Of a stretch of DNA of 64,000 nt, positions 1 to 13,020 are shown in pieces. Position numbers and translations under genes: made by a program. The stretch comes from Eutypa lata (Eukaryota > Ascomycota > Sordariomycetes > Xylariales > Diatrypaceae): contig JAKULF010000011.1 of the NCBI GenBank assembly GCA_022661535.1, forward strand, positions 2,542,001-2,606,000. The letters are read 5' to 3'. Below the pieces are notes generated by a model. The model worked only from the letters and a program-made list of their open reading frames with translations, searched no databases and was not told the origin of the DNA. Numbering within the stretch: position 1 is the first letter of the stretch; the number at the start of each line of letters is the position of its first letter.

Positions 1-1876
1 GGTATTGGCACCCCTATTGATTGACGAAGAGGCAGATGTCTCGGTGAACTTCTTAACGGCTTCTAAGGATGCCTTCACAATATCATAACCATAGTTGAAA
101 TGTAGTATTTCGGCGGGATTAGCTAAGAGAGTCTGTTACTGTTATGTCGCGAGAAGGGATGGGGGATAATTATGCGTACTGGGAATGTCGGGCTCAGCCA
201 AAAATTCCTTCAGATCTTCGTAGACAAGGCTGCACTGATCCGATCCGACATTGCTAAGTATTTGTATAGCGCTAGCTCTATCCTGGCGAATCTTCTGGTA
301 GAGGTCGAGACGCCCTTCTATTTCGTCGGGCGTTGATACTCCTTGAAGGACAATGCCTAGAGCAACAGCGTCCTCCATTCCTTGGGCCCCGCCTTGTCCT
401 TGATCTGTCCATGGTTAGGTAGGGTTTGGTTGGAAAGGGACGAGATGTCACGAACGTGGAAGCATCGAATGTGCAGCATCACCGACCAAGACTAACCTGC
501 CCTTCCTCCACGTAGGAATAGGGGGTCTATAAAGTAACGGCCAGCGTCGAATATCGGTTGCTTTGCTATGGTGAAAGTAAGCCGGAGAAAGATCCCGTAG
601 CACACAATGAAATAGAAAAATGAATACACTAACTTAACGACTGCGAGTATGCTAGGATGATAGCCCGAGAATCGCTCTAAAACTTCCGACTTGTCTACGG
701 TAGCGAGATAGTCTGAGATTGATTAGATAGACAGGTCTACTTGGCTTGCTACTAACTAGGAAGCACCCACCTTCCTTCTTCACCGACGCAATCGGATCAT
801 CATAATAGAGACCAACAAAGTTGTGTATCGTGTTACTTGTGAGTCAAGTCAGGTCATGTCACCCCTACGTCCACGTTTCCGAATATCGAGATACCATGTA
901 ACACGGGCACGGACTTACTCGCGACACACGTACGCCACCAACCTCCGCCCCTTTTCGTTGTCGGCAAAGATGCGGGATTTCCCCTCGGAGCCCACGTTCC
1001 AGAAGCGCGTGTCCGGGTCCGCCTCCAAGACAGAGGCGGGAATCAGGAACCGGTAGCAGTAGTTGTAGTGCGCGGGCGTGACGGCCTCGTTCTCGTAGCC
1101 CAGCACGGCCTCCGACGCGATCGAGTGGATGCCATCCGCGCCAATCACGACGTCGGCCTCGACTATTTCTCCACTAGCGAGAGTTATGGACGGCACGTCG
1201 GGGTCCTCCACGGCGATAACGAGCGCGTTAGCATGGTAGGAGGAAAGCAGGCAAGCAAGCCACATCCCCTGCAGAGTTCGGGCCGAGGGCGCTTTTTTGG
1301 GAGGCGGGCAGGCAGGGGCCGTCTAGGTAGTGTAGTACATAGGGAAGCAAGGGAGACGGAACTGCGAAAACAAACAAGTACGCAGAACAGAACATGACAG
1401 AATAGACATACATAACGCACAACTTGCGCATTGGGGTGAATAGTAACTGGAGGAGCGGCTGGAACCATATCACCATCATCGGCCGCCTGCGTCGCGAGAC
1501 GTCTCAGCGCCGCATGCAAATCGACGCGATGTGCCAGCCAGAGCTCAGCACCGTACCGCGCGGCGTTGTTTGCGTGAGACAACAAGATCGTTGCCCCCGA
1601 CTCTGATGGTGGTTTGGCCGCCGCCGTCGTGAAGGGGTCGCACCACTCCAGCGTCGTTGCTTTCACGAACCGGCTACGCACCGGGTCGAGTCCCCAGCTA
1701 CCCGTGCCGTGGCCTACTAGAAACCGTGCCGCGTTCGGCGGCACGTTGATCGCCGCCCCGACCTCGTTGTCGAGCTGCGTCTTCTCGTACACGTGCACGA
1801 TGTGCCCGGCGCGGCGGAGCGATACGCTGGCCGAGAGGCCGGCGATCCCGCCTCCTACTACGATGGCGCGGAGCAT
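1..1876 (-). CDS. FAD-dependent monooxygenase, salicylate hydroxylase-like (3' end outside window)
   Basis: Group A flavoprotein monooxygenase that would hydroxylate an aromatic or cyclic substrate using NAD(P)H and O2; the substrate cannot be read. Seven exons keep frame: 1876-1412, 1205-919, 835-771, 712-634, 565-456, 404-180 and 122 to beyond base 1. Visible motifs are the N-terminal dinucleotide fold ([11 protein letters not shown]), the DG motif (VIGADGIHS) and the FAD-ribityl GD motif ([11 protein letters not shown] joined across an intron to HQGQGG). The last exon reads [14 protein letters not shown], typical of the family's C-terminus, and is still open at base 1, so the stop lies outside the window. 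At least 451 codons are present, close to the usual 420-470. The first intron (206 bp) is long for this window. The gene is divergent from the MFS pump at 3941 across 2 kb, so co-regulation is possible. Confidence 0.93.
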
Positions 1877-3940
1877 AAGGGCCCGGTTTGGTGCTGTAAT
1901 AAGAGGCTAGGTACGGCGAATAGGGTCTTGTGTACCGTAGCTTGAATTTGAGAAAGTGAACTATTTATTTAATTGGGTGCAGGTAGTTAGATGATCCATG
2001 TAAACAAACTATGTGATAAATAATGGTTATTGAGAACTATCCTCTCTAGAGTGAGTGCTATCTATCTACAGCGAGAACCACCCCCCCCCACCGGTGACTC
2101 GCACAGCATGAGCGCTATTCAAGATGCATGCCATTCTGCTTCCTAATCTGACGCGTCAGCAGCGTTAGGTAGACTTTTTGAAAAATGCGGTAAGCGATCC
2201 ATTCCCCGCTTGGCTGGGACGATATCTCGTGCCGGCACGAGGTAACATAACAATCCGGTATGTATGCACCGACCAAGGTTTCCAGGAATTCGTGGGTGGC
2301 TCTTACAGAAGAGCGGCATTGGATAGTATCGCCTAGTTACATGCAGTGGGTAACATTAGGAAGGATTCCTTGCCTGCTTCAAGATCGGTGTTAAGACATG
2401 TTTTCTTGTTGAAAAAAAAGTCTTCCATGCGGGCCAAGAACACGTGTAAGTATTGAAACCATTGACGAAATGTATTTATTAATAAACAACATAAACGAGA
2501 GGATGTTTCAAGAAGCTAATGTTGGTTCGAGAAATATGTCAAAGATGCATGTCTCATTTCCTTTTCAATAGTATATCAATATGACAGCTTTGGCGCGTAT
2601 GCTGCATGCCGTTGTCAGCTCCTCCGTATTTCTTTTTGCCTTTTTTTCTCTTTCTTTTTTTCTTTCTCTCGCCCCCTTCCGCATCAGTATATCCAGATAG
2701 AGGGGTCCAATGCAGTAGTCAATCCCAGGCCACCGGAAAACCGCTCAACGGGCGGGGTTGATTTTATAGTACCTATGCAATCGGGTTGGACCCGGGACTA
2801 CCAGTTCTTCCATTTCAATATCCGAAAAAACTATAGTGAAACTCGGGCGCATTATCGGTGCATGAAAACTTGGTCGAATATAGTGTTGCTGTTCTACGCA
2901 GTGCGACAAGAGACCCGAACATAACTAGTTAGGGGGTTTCATGGCATCTAGAAATCTAGACTTGATTTAGATATGTTGACTTAAAATTAAATAAAAAAAA
3001 GTCTCTGATATTTCTACTATTACATGATTTTGGATTCTGCCAATCTACGATTGTTCTTTCATATTTGGCTTCTTCTTTCATTCCCTCTTTTCTCTCTTCA
3101 ACTTCCGGTTTTCTATCATGCAGGTTAAGGAAGAGGATTGGCTATTTAAAGCAGCTAAGGTGATAGCAGACAGGCTGGTTACAACCAACTGCATTAAAGG
3201 CTATGGACTCCGTGGGGTGTCGTAGTTTCAATATTATGAGCCTGGTAGCGAGTGGGTACCGATCGACATAACCCCCTTGTCGTGTCCCCATCCCCCCTAC
3301 CCCCGACTAAAAGTCATGGCCCACTAGTTTAACGTAACCACACTCCTATGAACAAGACGGCCAGACGGCCAGACAAAACCCCCTGGGTGGACATCCGGTA
3401 GCACATAGCTCGGCTATGTAGCCCTTTACACTAGAACTTAGATTCGAGGATGTGGTTGCATTCCAGAGCCTCAGACTATGAGATTATGTTATGCTTACCT
3501 CCTACCTACCTTGCTTGTATACAGCTGCTGCTACTACCTACGGACCTACCTACTTAGTTGCGCCAAGCACAAGCGGCCGTCCCATGCTCTGTCCTGCATA
3601 TGCGTATCACCTCGTAGCTCCTGCCCGCCAGCATCTTATCGGTCCCGAGTCCTACCAGATTGAATCAGGCTTTGGGTAGGATGCTATATACATACTCTTG
3701 GGATACATACATTCGTAATGGTTGCTATTAAGATGCATATTTAGAGGTTCCAAAAACATAACAAACTAGCAATTCTACATATCTGATATCACCACCCAAT
3801 TCCTCGAGCCGACCGCTAGTATTTTCTTGGGTCGCATCTACAACACTGACCCTCGAAGCTCCTGTTTGATATTGATAGCTCTGTATGCGACATCAGGCAC
3901 ATCTTGAACATTATACGACCGCAAGGCTCTCGGAAGAAGG
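1877..3940. other. Intergenic, divergent promoter region
   Basis: No supportable gene. It separates the starts of two divergent genes and should hold both promoters. A pyrimidine-rich tract lies near 2630-2680, and GGCCAGAC is directly repeated near 3358-3376. Short open frames near 3480-3680 have no domain or splice support. Confidence 0.6.
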
Positions 3941-5903
3941 ATGACCGAAAGTGAGGAGAAGACGCCGGTGCTGGGCGCAGAGACGAACACGTCCAAAGCC
4001 TCATCGGAACAACCTAGCATAATACCAGATGAGCACCGCGAGGGCGTCCCTGGTAGTGAGGCCGCCGCAGAACCCAAGGCGCATTTGCACCTGAAGACAT
4101 TTCTCGCCGTCTTTGCGGTACTGCTGATCTACTTCGCGCAGCTGGTGAGCCTGGTCGGCGCTGGTGCCGTAAGTCCACATCACATGCAAGGGTGTGTCCA
4201 CAACATCCCTCGAAACTACTCTAACTATCTTCTCCTTATGTGTATGTATAGCAAGGCCAAACCATCGCCACGCATTTCAATTCGACGACCAGCGTAGTTT
4301 GGTTCACGGGCCCCATTACCATCCTTACCGTGGTTCTCGGCCCAATCTTCTCCCACGCCGCCGACTATTGGGGCCGGAAATGGTTTCTCATCATCCCGAC
4401 TGTGCTGGGCGGAGTTGGGTCTATCATCGTTTCCCGTGCGAGTTCTATTGGAATGTGTATATCGGGATTCACTGTGATCGGCATCGCGTTTGGCTCTCAG
4501 CCCCTGCTACACACCGTTACATCCGAAGTGCTCCCTAGACGATGGAGAGGGTACGGTCAAGCCGCCGATATGGTTTCCAACTCCACTGGTTCGATCTTCG
4601 GTCTCCTCATCGGAGGTGCCCTAAACCGCACGAGTGATCCAACGTCCGACGGCTTTAGATATTACTTTTACATCGCCATGGCTATCTATCTTGCTGCTGC
4701 AGTTATTTGTTTCTTCGCGTACAATCCCCCCCAGACGGAGCTTCAGCGAGAGCTAAGCTTCCGCGAGAAGCTGGGAAAGCTCGACTGGATCGGCTACCTC
4801 TTCCTCGCTGCTGGTCTGGTCCTCTTCTGTGTGGCTCTGTCGTTCTTCAAGAATCCTTTCGAGTTCGGTGACCCGCACGTTGCCGCGACGTTCGCTGTTG
4901 GACTTGTTCTCGCGCTTGCGCTCGTCGGCTACGAGACCTTCTTCAAGAAGGACGGCATGTTCCACCATGGCCTCTTCACGGGCAATCGAAACTTCTCCGT
5001 CTCCCTGTTCTGTGTCTTCGCGGAGGGGATGGCTTTCTTCGCCGCCAATAACTATTTCGCGTTTCAGGTCGGCGTCTTGTACGAGACGGACGCTGTTCTG
5101 GTCGGCACGCGGTACAGCATCATGCTCATCGCTGCTTGCGTCGGTGCGGTACTCACTGGTTGGTATTGTGCGGTGTATAAGAAGGTTCGATGGGTGACCG
5201 TTTTGGCCTTCTTGATATTCACCGCGTTCTTTGCGTGCATGGCGAATACCAACCTCGAGACTGGTAGGCCCGTCTGGGGTTACCCCGTCTTGTTGGGTTT
5301 CGCTTTAGGCATGACCCTGACAACCCTGGTCACTGTGGCTCAATTGTCCATTCCACCTGAGCTGATCTCCATCGCCAGTGGTCTTATCATTAGCATCAGA
5401 TCTCTGGGAGGCACGATTGGGATAGCGATATGTAAGTCGTCAACTGCCATAAATATGTCAGGATTCAACTAACATTTCTTTTAGACAACGCACTCTTCAA
5501 TGACGCAATGAGCAAGATCGGCGACAATATCGCTAACGCCGTTATCCCTGAGGGTCTTTCCCCGGATGACTTACCCGGGTTTATTGTGGCGCTCACCGGC
5601 CACAACAATACTGCGGTTGCTTCTATCCCAGGCGTTACTCCAGAGATAACCCAGGCAGGGACTGTCGCGATGCTCAACACTTACGTTCAAGGCTTCCAAC
5701 ATGTTTGGACCGCTGCTGCATGTTTCGTCGCCTTAGCGAGTATTGGTAAGTTCATTCCTCTCGTATACTCTTATCAACACCCTGGGCATCTGCTAATCGG
5801 GATTCTAGTCTCCGCGTTTCTCTTCGACCCCCAACACGAGTTCAATAATCATATTGACGCCCCGGTGGAGGAAAAATCAAAATTGTATGATGCTGAAGCG
5901 TAG
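3941..5903 (+). CDS. MFS transporter, TRI12 / siderophore-type, 14 spans
   Basis: Plasma-membrane drug:H+ antiporter-like protein of the fungal TRI12 family, which exports secondary metabolites or moves siderophores; the cargo is unknown. Four exons: 3941-4168, 4252-5431, 5485-5745 and 5809-5903, about 587 residues, matching the family. A hydrophilic acidic N-terminus of about 45 residues precedes TM1 (HLKTFLAVFAVLLIYF). The loop after TM2 has the MFS signature DYWGRKW, and a later RSLGGTIGIAI segment is typical of 14-span pumps. The C-terminal loop carries N-glycosylation-type sites before the last span (FQHVWTAAACFVALASI). All junctions keep frame and use GT..AG. It is divergent from the FAD monooxygenase, a common pairing in small metabolic clusters. 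Confidence 0.93.
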
Positions 5904-8196
5904 CTGGCTACGTCTAGACGAATGATTAGAATATATGTTGAAGTATACTCTCTATAGATGAAATATGACTTGTCCCAAACTGTTGTTCGTCACTGAAGCG
6001 ATATATCACCTTGCCTTAATATCCAAACGCTGGTGATCTTCTTTCAACAGGGTTCACGATGGTTGGTAACCGTTGGTTTGAAGAGGGGCTTGGTAGGAAT
6101 GAAGGTCCATCACATTTTCAAAGAAATTACGATGGTTGAAGCTACTGCAAGTCATCTAGTTTACATATTAACCTCAGCAAAGGTAACCCGTGAATGAAGT
6201 TGTAGAATCCTGCCCTATGTTGGGGAAATTGTCTCACTTTGACTGCCGTCTCCCGCCATTATTTCCCCCTTACACTGGAGGGGCCATTCGGAATCGAACC
6301 ATCTCCATATCATTTCTTTCTTCTGAGACATTATGTAAGGGACCCGTACTATCGGGACGGACCATAATCATAGGGAGGGTGGGGGTTGAACTCTCTCTGT
6401 CTCTATGAGCTATAAACCCACCATATGAATCATATTTCACATATTGAAGGATTCCGGCTTTCCGATGACCCGGAAAAAAGTCTTGCGAACAACACTAAAC
6501 TAATAACCTCTCATCTGGTACAATTACCGTTGAGTTACGTTATAGAGAGCTTCCCGGACCTGGAAGACCCCTGTACGCACTAACTGACTAGCTCTAGGGA
6601 TTGTTGGCAGGGAACGTAGAGTTTATCTAGCGGGCCAAGACGATCCTATAGGGGCGGATATAATATCCGGTCCAAGCGCTAGAATTAAAACAGTTAGCGG
6701 ATAGCGGCATGTTCTTAGAAGGTTGGTTACAGGAATTCGGACCGTGCCTTGGCATTACAAGGGGGGTATAAGCCACCGGTAGACGTCGGGCAGAGGGAGG
6801 AGGAGTCCATCCTAAGCCACTTCTATTATACCATTGGCATACATAACGGTTATTCGTTATTAAATGTGTTTAATCCCAGCGGGAAATAAGTAGGTAGAGC
6901 TACATAGGTAGGAGGTAAGGTATCCAACTACCGAATCGATGATACATGACCATACCATCGGATCCTTTGCATGCGAGTGAGATAATTACGCTGCATACGG
7001 TAGCATGTAAGCGTTCCATTCTAGAAAACTTTTCCAGAATTTCGGTCCCCCAAAAAGTTCGGTCCCGTTTCACAAACCGGGTAGTGTTTAAAGGTTGGTC
7101 GCTTTGCAGTATTGATGATACGGTACGTATTACGTGATCACACAGATCAGGAAAGTCCAAGAGCTATGTACGAAGAGAGGCTACAGTGTTACTACAGATG
7201 TAGGTGACATTATATCTATTACCGATTAAATCATGAAATTGGACCCAATTAAAGAGGTTGTTCCCAACATGCAGGAAGGGGAAAAAAAACCAAGAAGGAG
7301 ACGCCGCCGTTGGCAGGGATAGTAACTCGGTCGCAAAGATTGTCTATAGGGTGGTTGGCGAACCCTGGCTAACTAACACCCAGGGCAAGAATATATTCGA
7401 TGACCCTTGGAATTTTCTGCATTATTTCCCAGGAACATGGTTATTCAGAATGTTCACCTAGAAGGACCGTTGAGACGCATTAACGTTTTATCACTATTCC
7501 GGTCTGAGATGCCCTCCTCCCCTCCCCTCCCCCAGATCTGAGGTGCTGCAGATAAGATCGCCAGGTTTTATTCAGCACGGCACGCAGTAGTTTGATCATC
7601 GATTTAATGGCCGATAACTAACTAACTAACTACACGCGGCTGGGACTGTACCGTGCGCTCGTGTGTGTGTGTGTGTGTCGGGCTGGGGTTTGATTTCGGT
7701 GTGTGGTGCGGGGAGAGAAAATAGCTGGCCAGTAAGGACAGCTCACATAGGATCAGTCACTTTCCTCAATGCGTGCATGCATGAGGTGTGGCGTGTGGTT
7801 AGATGTTACACGGAATCTATCCCTGACCTTACTAAAGAGGGAGGAAATACAGTCAGTCACTTTCACGGAAGGAAGGAAAAGAAAAAATCACCATTGATCA
7901 GATAAAAGAAAAAAAAAAAGAAATAGTTGGAAAGGGAAAGGGGGGGTGTGATTTTCCGCCCACGTAACTAAATAATGCCAACAGCGATCATAATCATCAA
8001 TCTAACACATCAATCAATCATGAAGATTATTTGAACCATAATAGTTGATACCTTGAAGATGATCTTCTTATTTAACCCCCATCTAGCCGCTTGATGATCT
8101 AATCCACAACCTCATCGTTGCTCTTAGTCGCTAGTATAGCTCAGCACCCGGCGCCGGAAACCGACAGTGCAGCAAATCGTCGCGAACATTTTCAAG
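5904..8196. other. Intergenic, gene-poor, with simple repeats
   Basis: No gene is supported over 2.3 kb. A TAAC-type tetranucleotide run lies at about 7615-7631 and (GT)9 at 7661-7678. Scattered tRNA-box-like strings near 6290 and 6480-6545 do not fold into tRNAs. The short open frames lack codon or domain support. Confidence 0.6.
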
Positions 8197-9807
8197 ATGT
8201 GGTATATCGGGGGATTGGCTGTGGTGGAGAGGAACCACTCGATGGTCGCTACCCTATTCTTCTTCACGTCTCTGGCCTTTCTCATCGTATGCATGAGGTT
8301 GTTTACGCGCATAGTGTTGGTGAGGAACGTGGGAGTGGACGATTGCCTCATGGTCGTGGCTATGGTAAGTCGTCAACTCGAGAAAGGAGCAGCCCAGCTT
8401 CTGGGGATGCTTCGATTCTTGTACCTTCTTCGAGATGATGGCTAATTCCTACGGTAGATTGGATCTGTGGTCTACATCTCGGCCGTATTTCAGCGTATGT
8501 GATAGCTTACCGTTTGGCTGGGCCAGGAGTTCTGACGTTTCTAGAAATCCGATTTGGACTCGGTGATGCTGTCCGCCCGGAAACCCTCGAAGGGTTTCTA
8601 AAATCGCTCTATGCGACCGTCATCGCATACAACTTGTAAGAACCGTCCCACCATACCTATCATAACTTCCTCTCTCTCTCTCTCTCTCGTCCCGAGTCGA
8701 GTTGGTCGAACTCGAGCATTTAGTGGCTTGGGGTAGTGCCCCGAGCAAGAATGCTCTTGGCCCCTGATGAGGCGCGAGTCTTGTGCCTAAGTACCTACTA
8801 GCTCGCTATCTATTCAAGCCACTGACTCAAACCCACGTAGTACGCAACTAAGTGTCAAATTCTCCATCCTTACGCAGTACAAGCGAATATTCGAGACGAA
8901 GTCTGCAACGAAGCTCTTCACCGGCCTTCTCATCTACTTGGGCTGCTATGCTTGCTTCTGCCTCCTCTCGAGCATACTCACCTGCGTGCCCGTCGCCAAA
9001 TACTGGGATGACACGATACCTGGTGGTTGCATCAACCGGTCAAATCTTCACTATGGAATTGCCGGCGTGAACATCGCCAATGACTTCATGTTGCTTTGCA
9101 TTCCTTACCCTTTCCTGCGCAGTCTCAATATCACTAGGCGGGCTAAGTACATCCTGATAGGTGTTTTCGCCTGTGGCGGAGTGTGAGTGATGAATACCGG
9201 TGAAACCACGATGATGGTTTTTAGCTGATTACTTCCCAGTGCCTGCGTTGTTGCCATCATACGACTACAATCACTCTTTGTTAACAATTCGGCCCCGATT
9301 GACCAGCAACCCTGTAAGACTCCCATCGTCGACCGAACTGAGACACATCTGCAGCGAGCTAACTAGATCCCAGTAAAAGGAGTGGATATTGCATTGTGGT
9401 CCGGGCTCGAGATCAACATAGCCATCTCATGTGCCTCCGTGCCGCAGCTTAAAGCTATGTTTGTCAAGGTCATCCCCAAGCTTGGATCCTACTACGGCTC
9501 GTCGCAGACCGCGTACGGCACCGGCGCCAGCGGACGCGGCACAGATGCGCGCGGTGGTACACACCCCGGTCGTAGCCGCAATGACGAGAACGCAACGGCG
9601 ATCGGGACGGCCATCAGCGACGACAACTCGGGAGACCAGAACAAAGGGGGTGGCATCATGGTGGAGCGGGCCTTCGAAATGCAGTCGATGCCTGTTCCCG
9701 ACGACGGCAGCGAGCAGAACCTGGTGGTGACCTCGTGGAACACGGATTGCTATGCCAAAAGAGACGACATCACTTCGCCTTCTGGAGGTCGCAGCAGTCC
9801 TGTTTGA
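8197..9807 (+). CDS. PTH11/SAT4-type fungal rhodopsin-domain 7TM protein (no CFEM)
   Basis: Integral membrane protein of the fungal rhodopsin-domain family that includes Magnaporthe Pth11; members are receptor-like and mostly of unknown ligand. Six exons join in frame: 8197-8364, 8458-8494 (37 nt), 8545-8635, 8853-9182, 9240-9313 and 9374-9807. Family landmarks are the first span with CMRLFTRIVLV followed by VDDCLMVVAM, the segment RFGLGD..PETL..FLKSLYATVIAYNL, then VKFSILTQYKRIF, the paired-Cys loop, NIANDFMLLCIPYPFL, and a final LWSGLEINIAISCASVPQLK before a hydrophilic tail. ATG 8197 is the first ATG in frame; an earlier open stretch begins with GTG. The third intron (217 bp) contains a (CT)n run near 8670-8688. 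The CFEM-bearing relative at 14681-16339 has an exon of the same 37 nt at the same place in the fold. Confidence 0.88.
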
Positions 9808-10215
9808 CACTAGATAGGTAGGTAACTATCGTCTCTGTTTACAATGGGGAGTTGTACGAAATGGGAAGAAGGGGGGAAGAGAAGAGAAGATAATAGAACG
9901 AGACCCGAAGTCCATGTTATTAATTTCTAATTCATGATTCTGATTTACTATCATCCATTCATGTCCTTTGTCTTTCCCATGTATCATCGTGATCGTCGCA
10001 GCTGGTCTCCCGATCGGTAAACCCCGCACCGAAGCCGGCAAGGATCCCCGGAGTGACCTCCGCATTCGGCCGATAAGGCGCACACGACATCCTGGCCCTG
10101 GTCCTTTTAAAAAAAGAATACAAAAGGAAAAAAAGAAAAGACCAAGTATATGGGTAAGGGAGAAACAAAGCTGATTGACAGCATTCACCTTGGCTTAAGT
10201 CCTAATCATTTCAGG
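9808..10215. other. Intergenic spacer
   Basis: 408 bp between two co-oriented genes, with purine-rich runs near 9860-9890 and 10109-10140. No gene seen. Confidence 0.6.
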
Positions 10216-11686
10216 ATGACACAAAATGAGTTTTTCGCTCTCCGTGAGTCACTGCCATCAGATGCTCGGGACCAAGAATCCCACAGCAGCGAGCGAAACA
10301 GATCATCACCTATCGATCAAGGAGAAACGAGGCAGTTGGATTCAAAGGGCAAGCGGGTTTGCGTCCTCGTGGGCTCCGCCATACTGCAACTTCCAATCTG
10401 GGGTAATAACTAGCCCCGGACTTTCCTGGTCACGATCTATGATCTACGATCGAGTATTAGCACTGACACACATACTTGTAGGCTTCGCAATGAGTTACGG
10501 TGTCTTCCAGGAGTACTTCTCCGACAATTGGACATTCAATGGCAGCCAAGGAGTCACTGGGATCATCGGGACGACTTCCAATGGTGTCATGTACCTCTCC
10601 ATGCCCTTCCTCTTCGCCTTATTCACCAGAAGATATGCCCATTTACGACAGGTAGCCGCCTTCTGCGGCGCTGCGCTGATGACCATCAGCTTCGTCGCGT
10701 CCTCCTTCAGCACCCATGTCTGGCATCTGGTTGCGACTCAGGGAGTGATGGCCGCCCTCGGGTGTACTCTCATCTTCAGTCCGACCACGTTATCTCTTGG
10801 GGAGTGGTTCAAAACGAGAAATCGAGCCGTAGCGTACGGGATCACTTTGTCATGTAAGAACATCGTGGGGTCCGCGTGTCCGTTCCTGTTCCGAGTCTTG
10901 CTCGACCGATATGGGTTTCGCACAACACTACTAGCCTGGTCGGGAATCGCGGTCGGAACTGGCGTCCTCGCGATCTTCCTTATACCCACTCATCCTTCGA
11001 GCCTCGCCCCGGAAACGCATCGATCACGCAAGATCCCCTGGCACTTTCTCCGGCACCGGACAATCTACATCTACACCGTTGCTATCGTACTGCAGAGCTC
11101 CGGGTACGGTATTCCGCAAACGTATTTGAACACGTACGCGCGCGAGATCACGCTGCTATCCCAGACTTCCGCCACTCTACTACTCACCGTGTTCAATTTC
11201 CCCGGCATCATCTCCTCGTCCTTCTTCGGCTACCTGAGCGATAGCAAGCGGTTCTCGCTCTCTGCTACGACGGTGACGGCTATATCGGCCATCAGCTCGG
11301 CCCTCTCAGCCTTCCTGCTCTGGGGCCTGACGTCGGAGGGCAGCATGGCGCTCCTGGTGCTCTTCTCGATGACATTTGGCTTCTTCGCCGGTGGCTACAG
11401 CGCCACCTGGGGAGGCGTCATCAACGAGATGGAACGCGAGGCCGCGCAGAGGAACGAGGCCATCGATACGGGGATGGTGTACGGTCTTCTGAATGGTGCG
11501 CGGGGGATCGGATATGTAGGTGGTGGGCTAGCAGGGGTTCCGCTGCTCCAGGTCGGCGGTACGTTTTCGGGAGGCTTCGCGTATGGGACAAGCTATGGTC
11601 CTCTCATCGTATTTACTGGCGTGTCCTCGGTGTTCGGCGGCTGGGGGTTGCTCTGGAAGTGGAGAAGGCTGCAGCAGTTGGTGTAG
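10216..11686 (+). CDS. MFS transporter, monocarboxylate-transporter-like
   Basis: Twelve-span MFS carrier of the fungal MCT-like group, probably moving a small organic acid or related metabolite. Two exons: 10216-10402 and 10482-11686, giving 463 residues. The splice joins LVGSAILQLPIWG to FAMSYGVFQEYF, the usual TM1 of this family. It uses a GTAATA donor and a TTGTAG acceptor and shifts reading frame, so the longer uninterrupted open frame starting about 10226 gives a false N-terminus. TM4 region LGCTLIFSPTTLSLGEWFKTRNRAVAYGI and the later FNFPGIISSSFFGYLSDSKRF are family-like. The C-terminus ends soon after the last span, without a long tail. An in-frame ATG at 10150 is an alternative start. 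Confidence 0.9.
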
Positions 11687-13020
11687 TGAGAGGGCTTTAT
11701 CTGAAGCTTCGAGGTGATCTTTGGCCAACCTTCAAGAGAAAATTGTTGCGACTGACGTATTCCCACCATTCATCGGGTCGTATGTGCATGACATGGAAAG
11801 TTCAGTACCTACTATCTTTTCGCCCCTCGCCAAATCTATACGTGTATAAATAGCGATACCTTACCACGGAGACGCATAAGTAGTGTTTCCCGTTATAAGG
11901 CAGGTAATATAATTCAAAGCTATGCTCATGCGTCATCAAGCTATGCTGTAACATGATGAAGCCTTGTATTGTGGAATGATGGTCGTGCTTTCTATACATA
12001 TGTGCATCTATCCTAACCCCAACGAGGAATTTATTGCCAGAAAGCGGCCATGAGTGGATAATATCAAGCGTCATATCTAGTACTGAAGGCTTTACCGAAC
12101 TCCTTGATCCTTATCTTATAATGCCGAGGAGATAAATAAACTTTATTCGTTGTTCTTTAAATATGTATTAGAAGTAGATGGTTTTTGCTTAAGAAATTAC
12201 TGGAGTATCTATGATATTTATAGGACGTGTAAGATTAAAAAGACTCCGAGGATAATCACGATGTTGTTATTAAAGAATTGCACTTTTACGCCGAGTCTTT
12301 TTCTTTCCCTACTTCCTTCCTCGCGCTATCGTCAAAATGAAAAACGAGCACAATCTCTTATTAACAAAAACCATCACCAGACGTTGTTAATTATAAAATC
12401 GTAGTTTAAGGGTATATATGTCGCATTGTATAGTGCTAACAGACTAAAAACCCCTGTATGTCAATACAAAACCACATGACGCTTATCATTCATGCTAAGG
12501 AATTATTTTCTTTTGCCAATGGCCTTTGCACATTTAAGTAAATACTAGTAGACCAATGGGGATAACCCTTATACGCAGCCACTTTTGGTTCCGCGGCTCA
12601 AACCCATAACGCCATATATGATCTAGTACAAAAGAGCCCCATTTAGCCTCTCCCCTGTACAGAGAGTAAGTCCTCTCAAGTCAGCTCTCTAGTGCTATAT
12701 GAACGGTCCCAGCTGGTCCCGGACCAGGCTGTAGAACTTAGAAAATACAAGATCTTTCTACCCCATATCACTGGGATACCGAGCCATCGTCAAATAACAA
12801 ACTTTTAAACATAACGCTTATAAGTGATGAAGTACGAAAATAATCCAAGGGGCTACTATGAAATTAGGACAAGCTTGATACCTATGGCGTATAATTCAAG
12901 AACCCTCATATTTTTTCGCGCGATATATACAACTAGATAAAACGTCGACATTTTAGAGATCATTCACCTTTTAAACAACTACCCCCCTCATGCACACCCC
13001 CCCTCACGCTCACTTTAACT
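11687..13020. other. Intergenic, approach to RIP block
   Basis: No gene seen. Composition turns AT-rich toward 12900, with short C runs at 12983-13010 just before the strongly AT-biased block. Confidence 0.6.

Noticed and set aside
1184..1876. 230-codon open frame on the minus strand as a complete protein
   Set aside because: Its last third is intron read-through; splicing at 1411/1206 restores the monooxygenase fold.
3478..3679. Overlapping short open frames with CTACCTAC-like repeats
   Set aside because: Low complexity, no signal peptide, splice or domain support.
6280..6545. tRNA-like boxes (GGTTCGATTCC on the minus strand near 6290; A-box/B-box-like strings near 6480-6545)
   Set aside because: No acceptor, D or anticodon stems form at the right spacing; at best a decayed tRNA-derived repeat.
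9427..9810. Long minus-strand and alternate-frame ORFs over the PTH11 tail
   Set aside because: Shadows of the GC-rich last exon of the real plus-strand gene.
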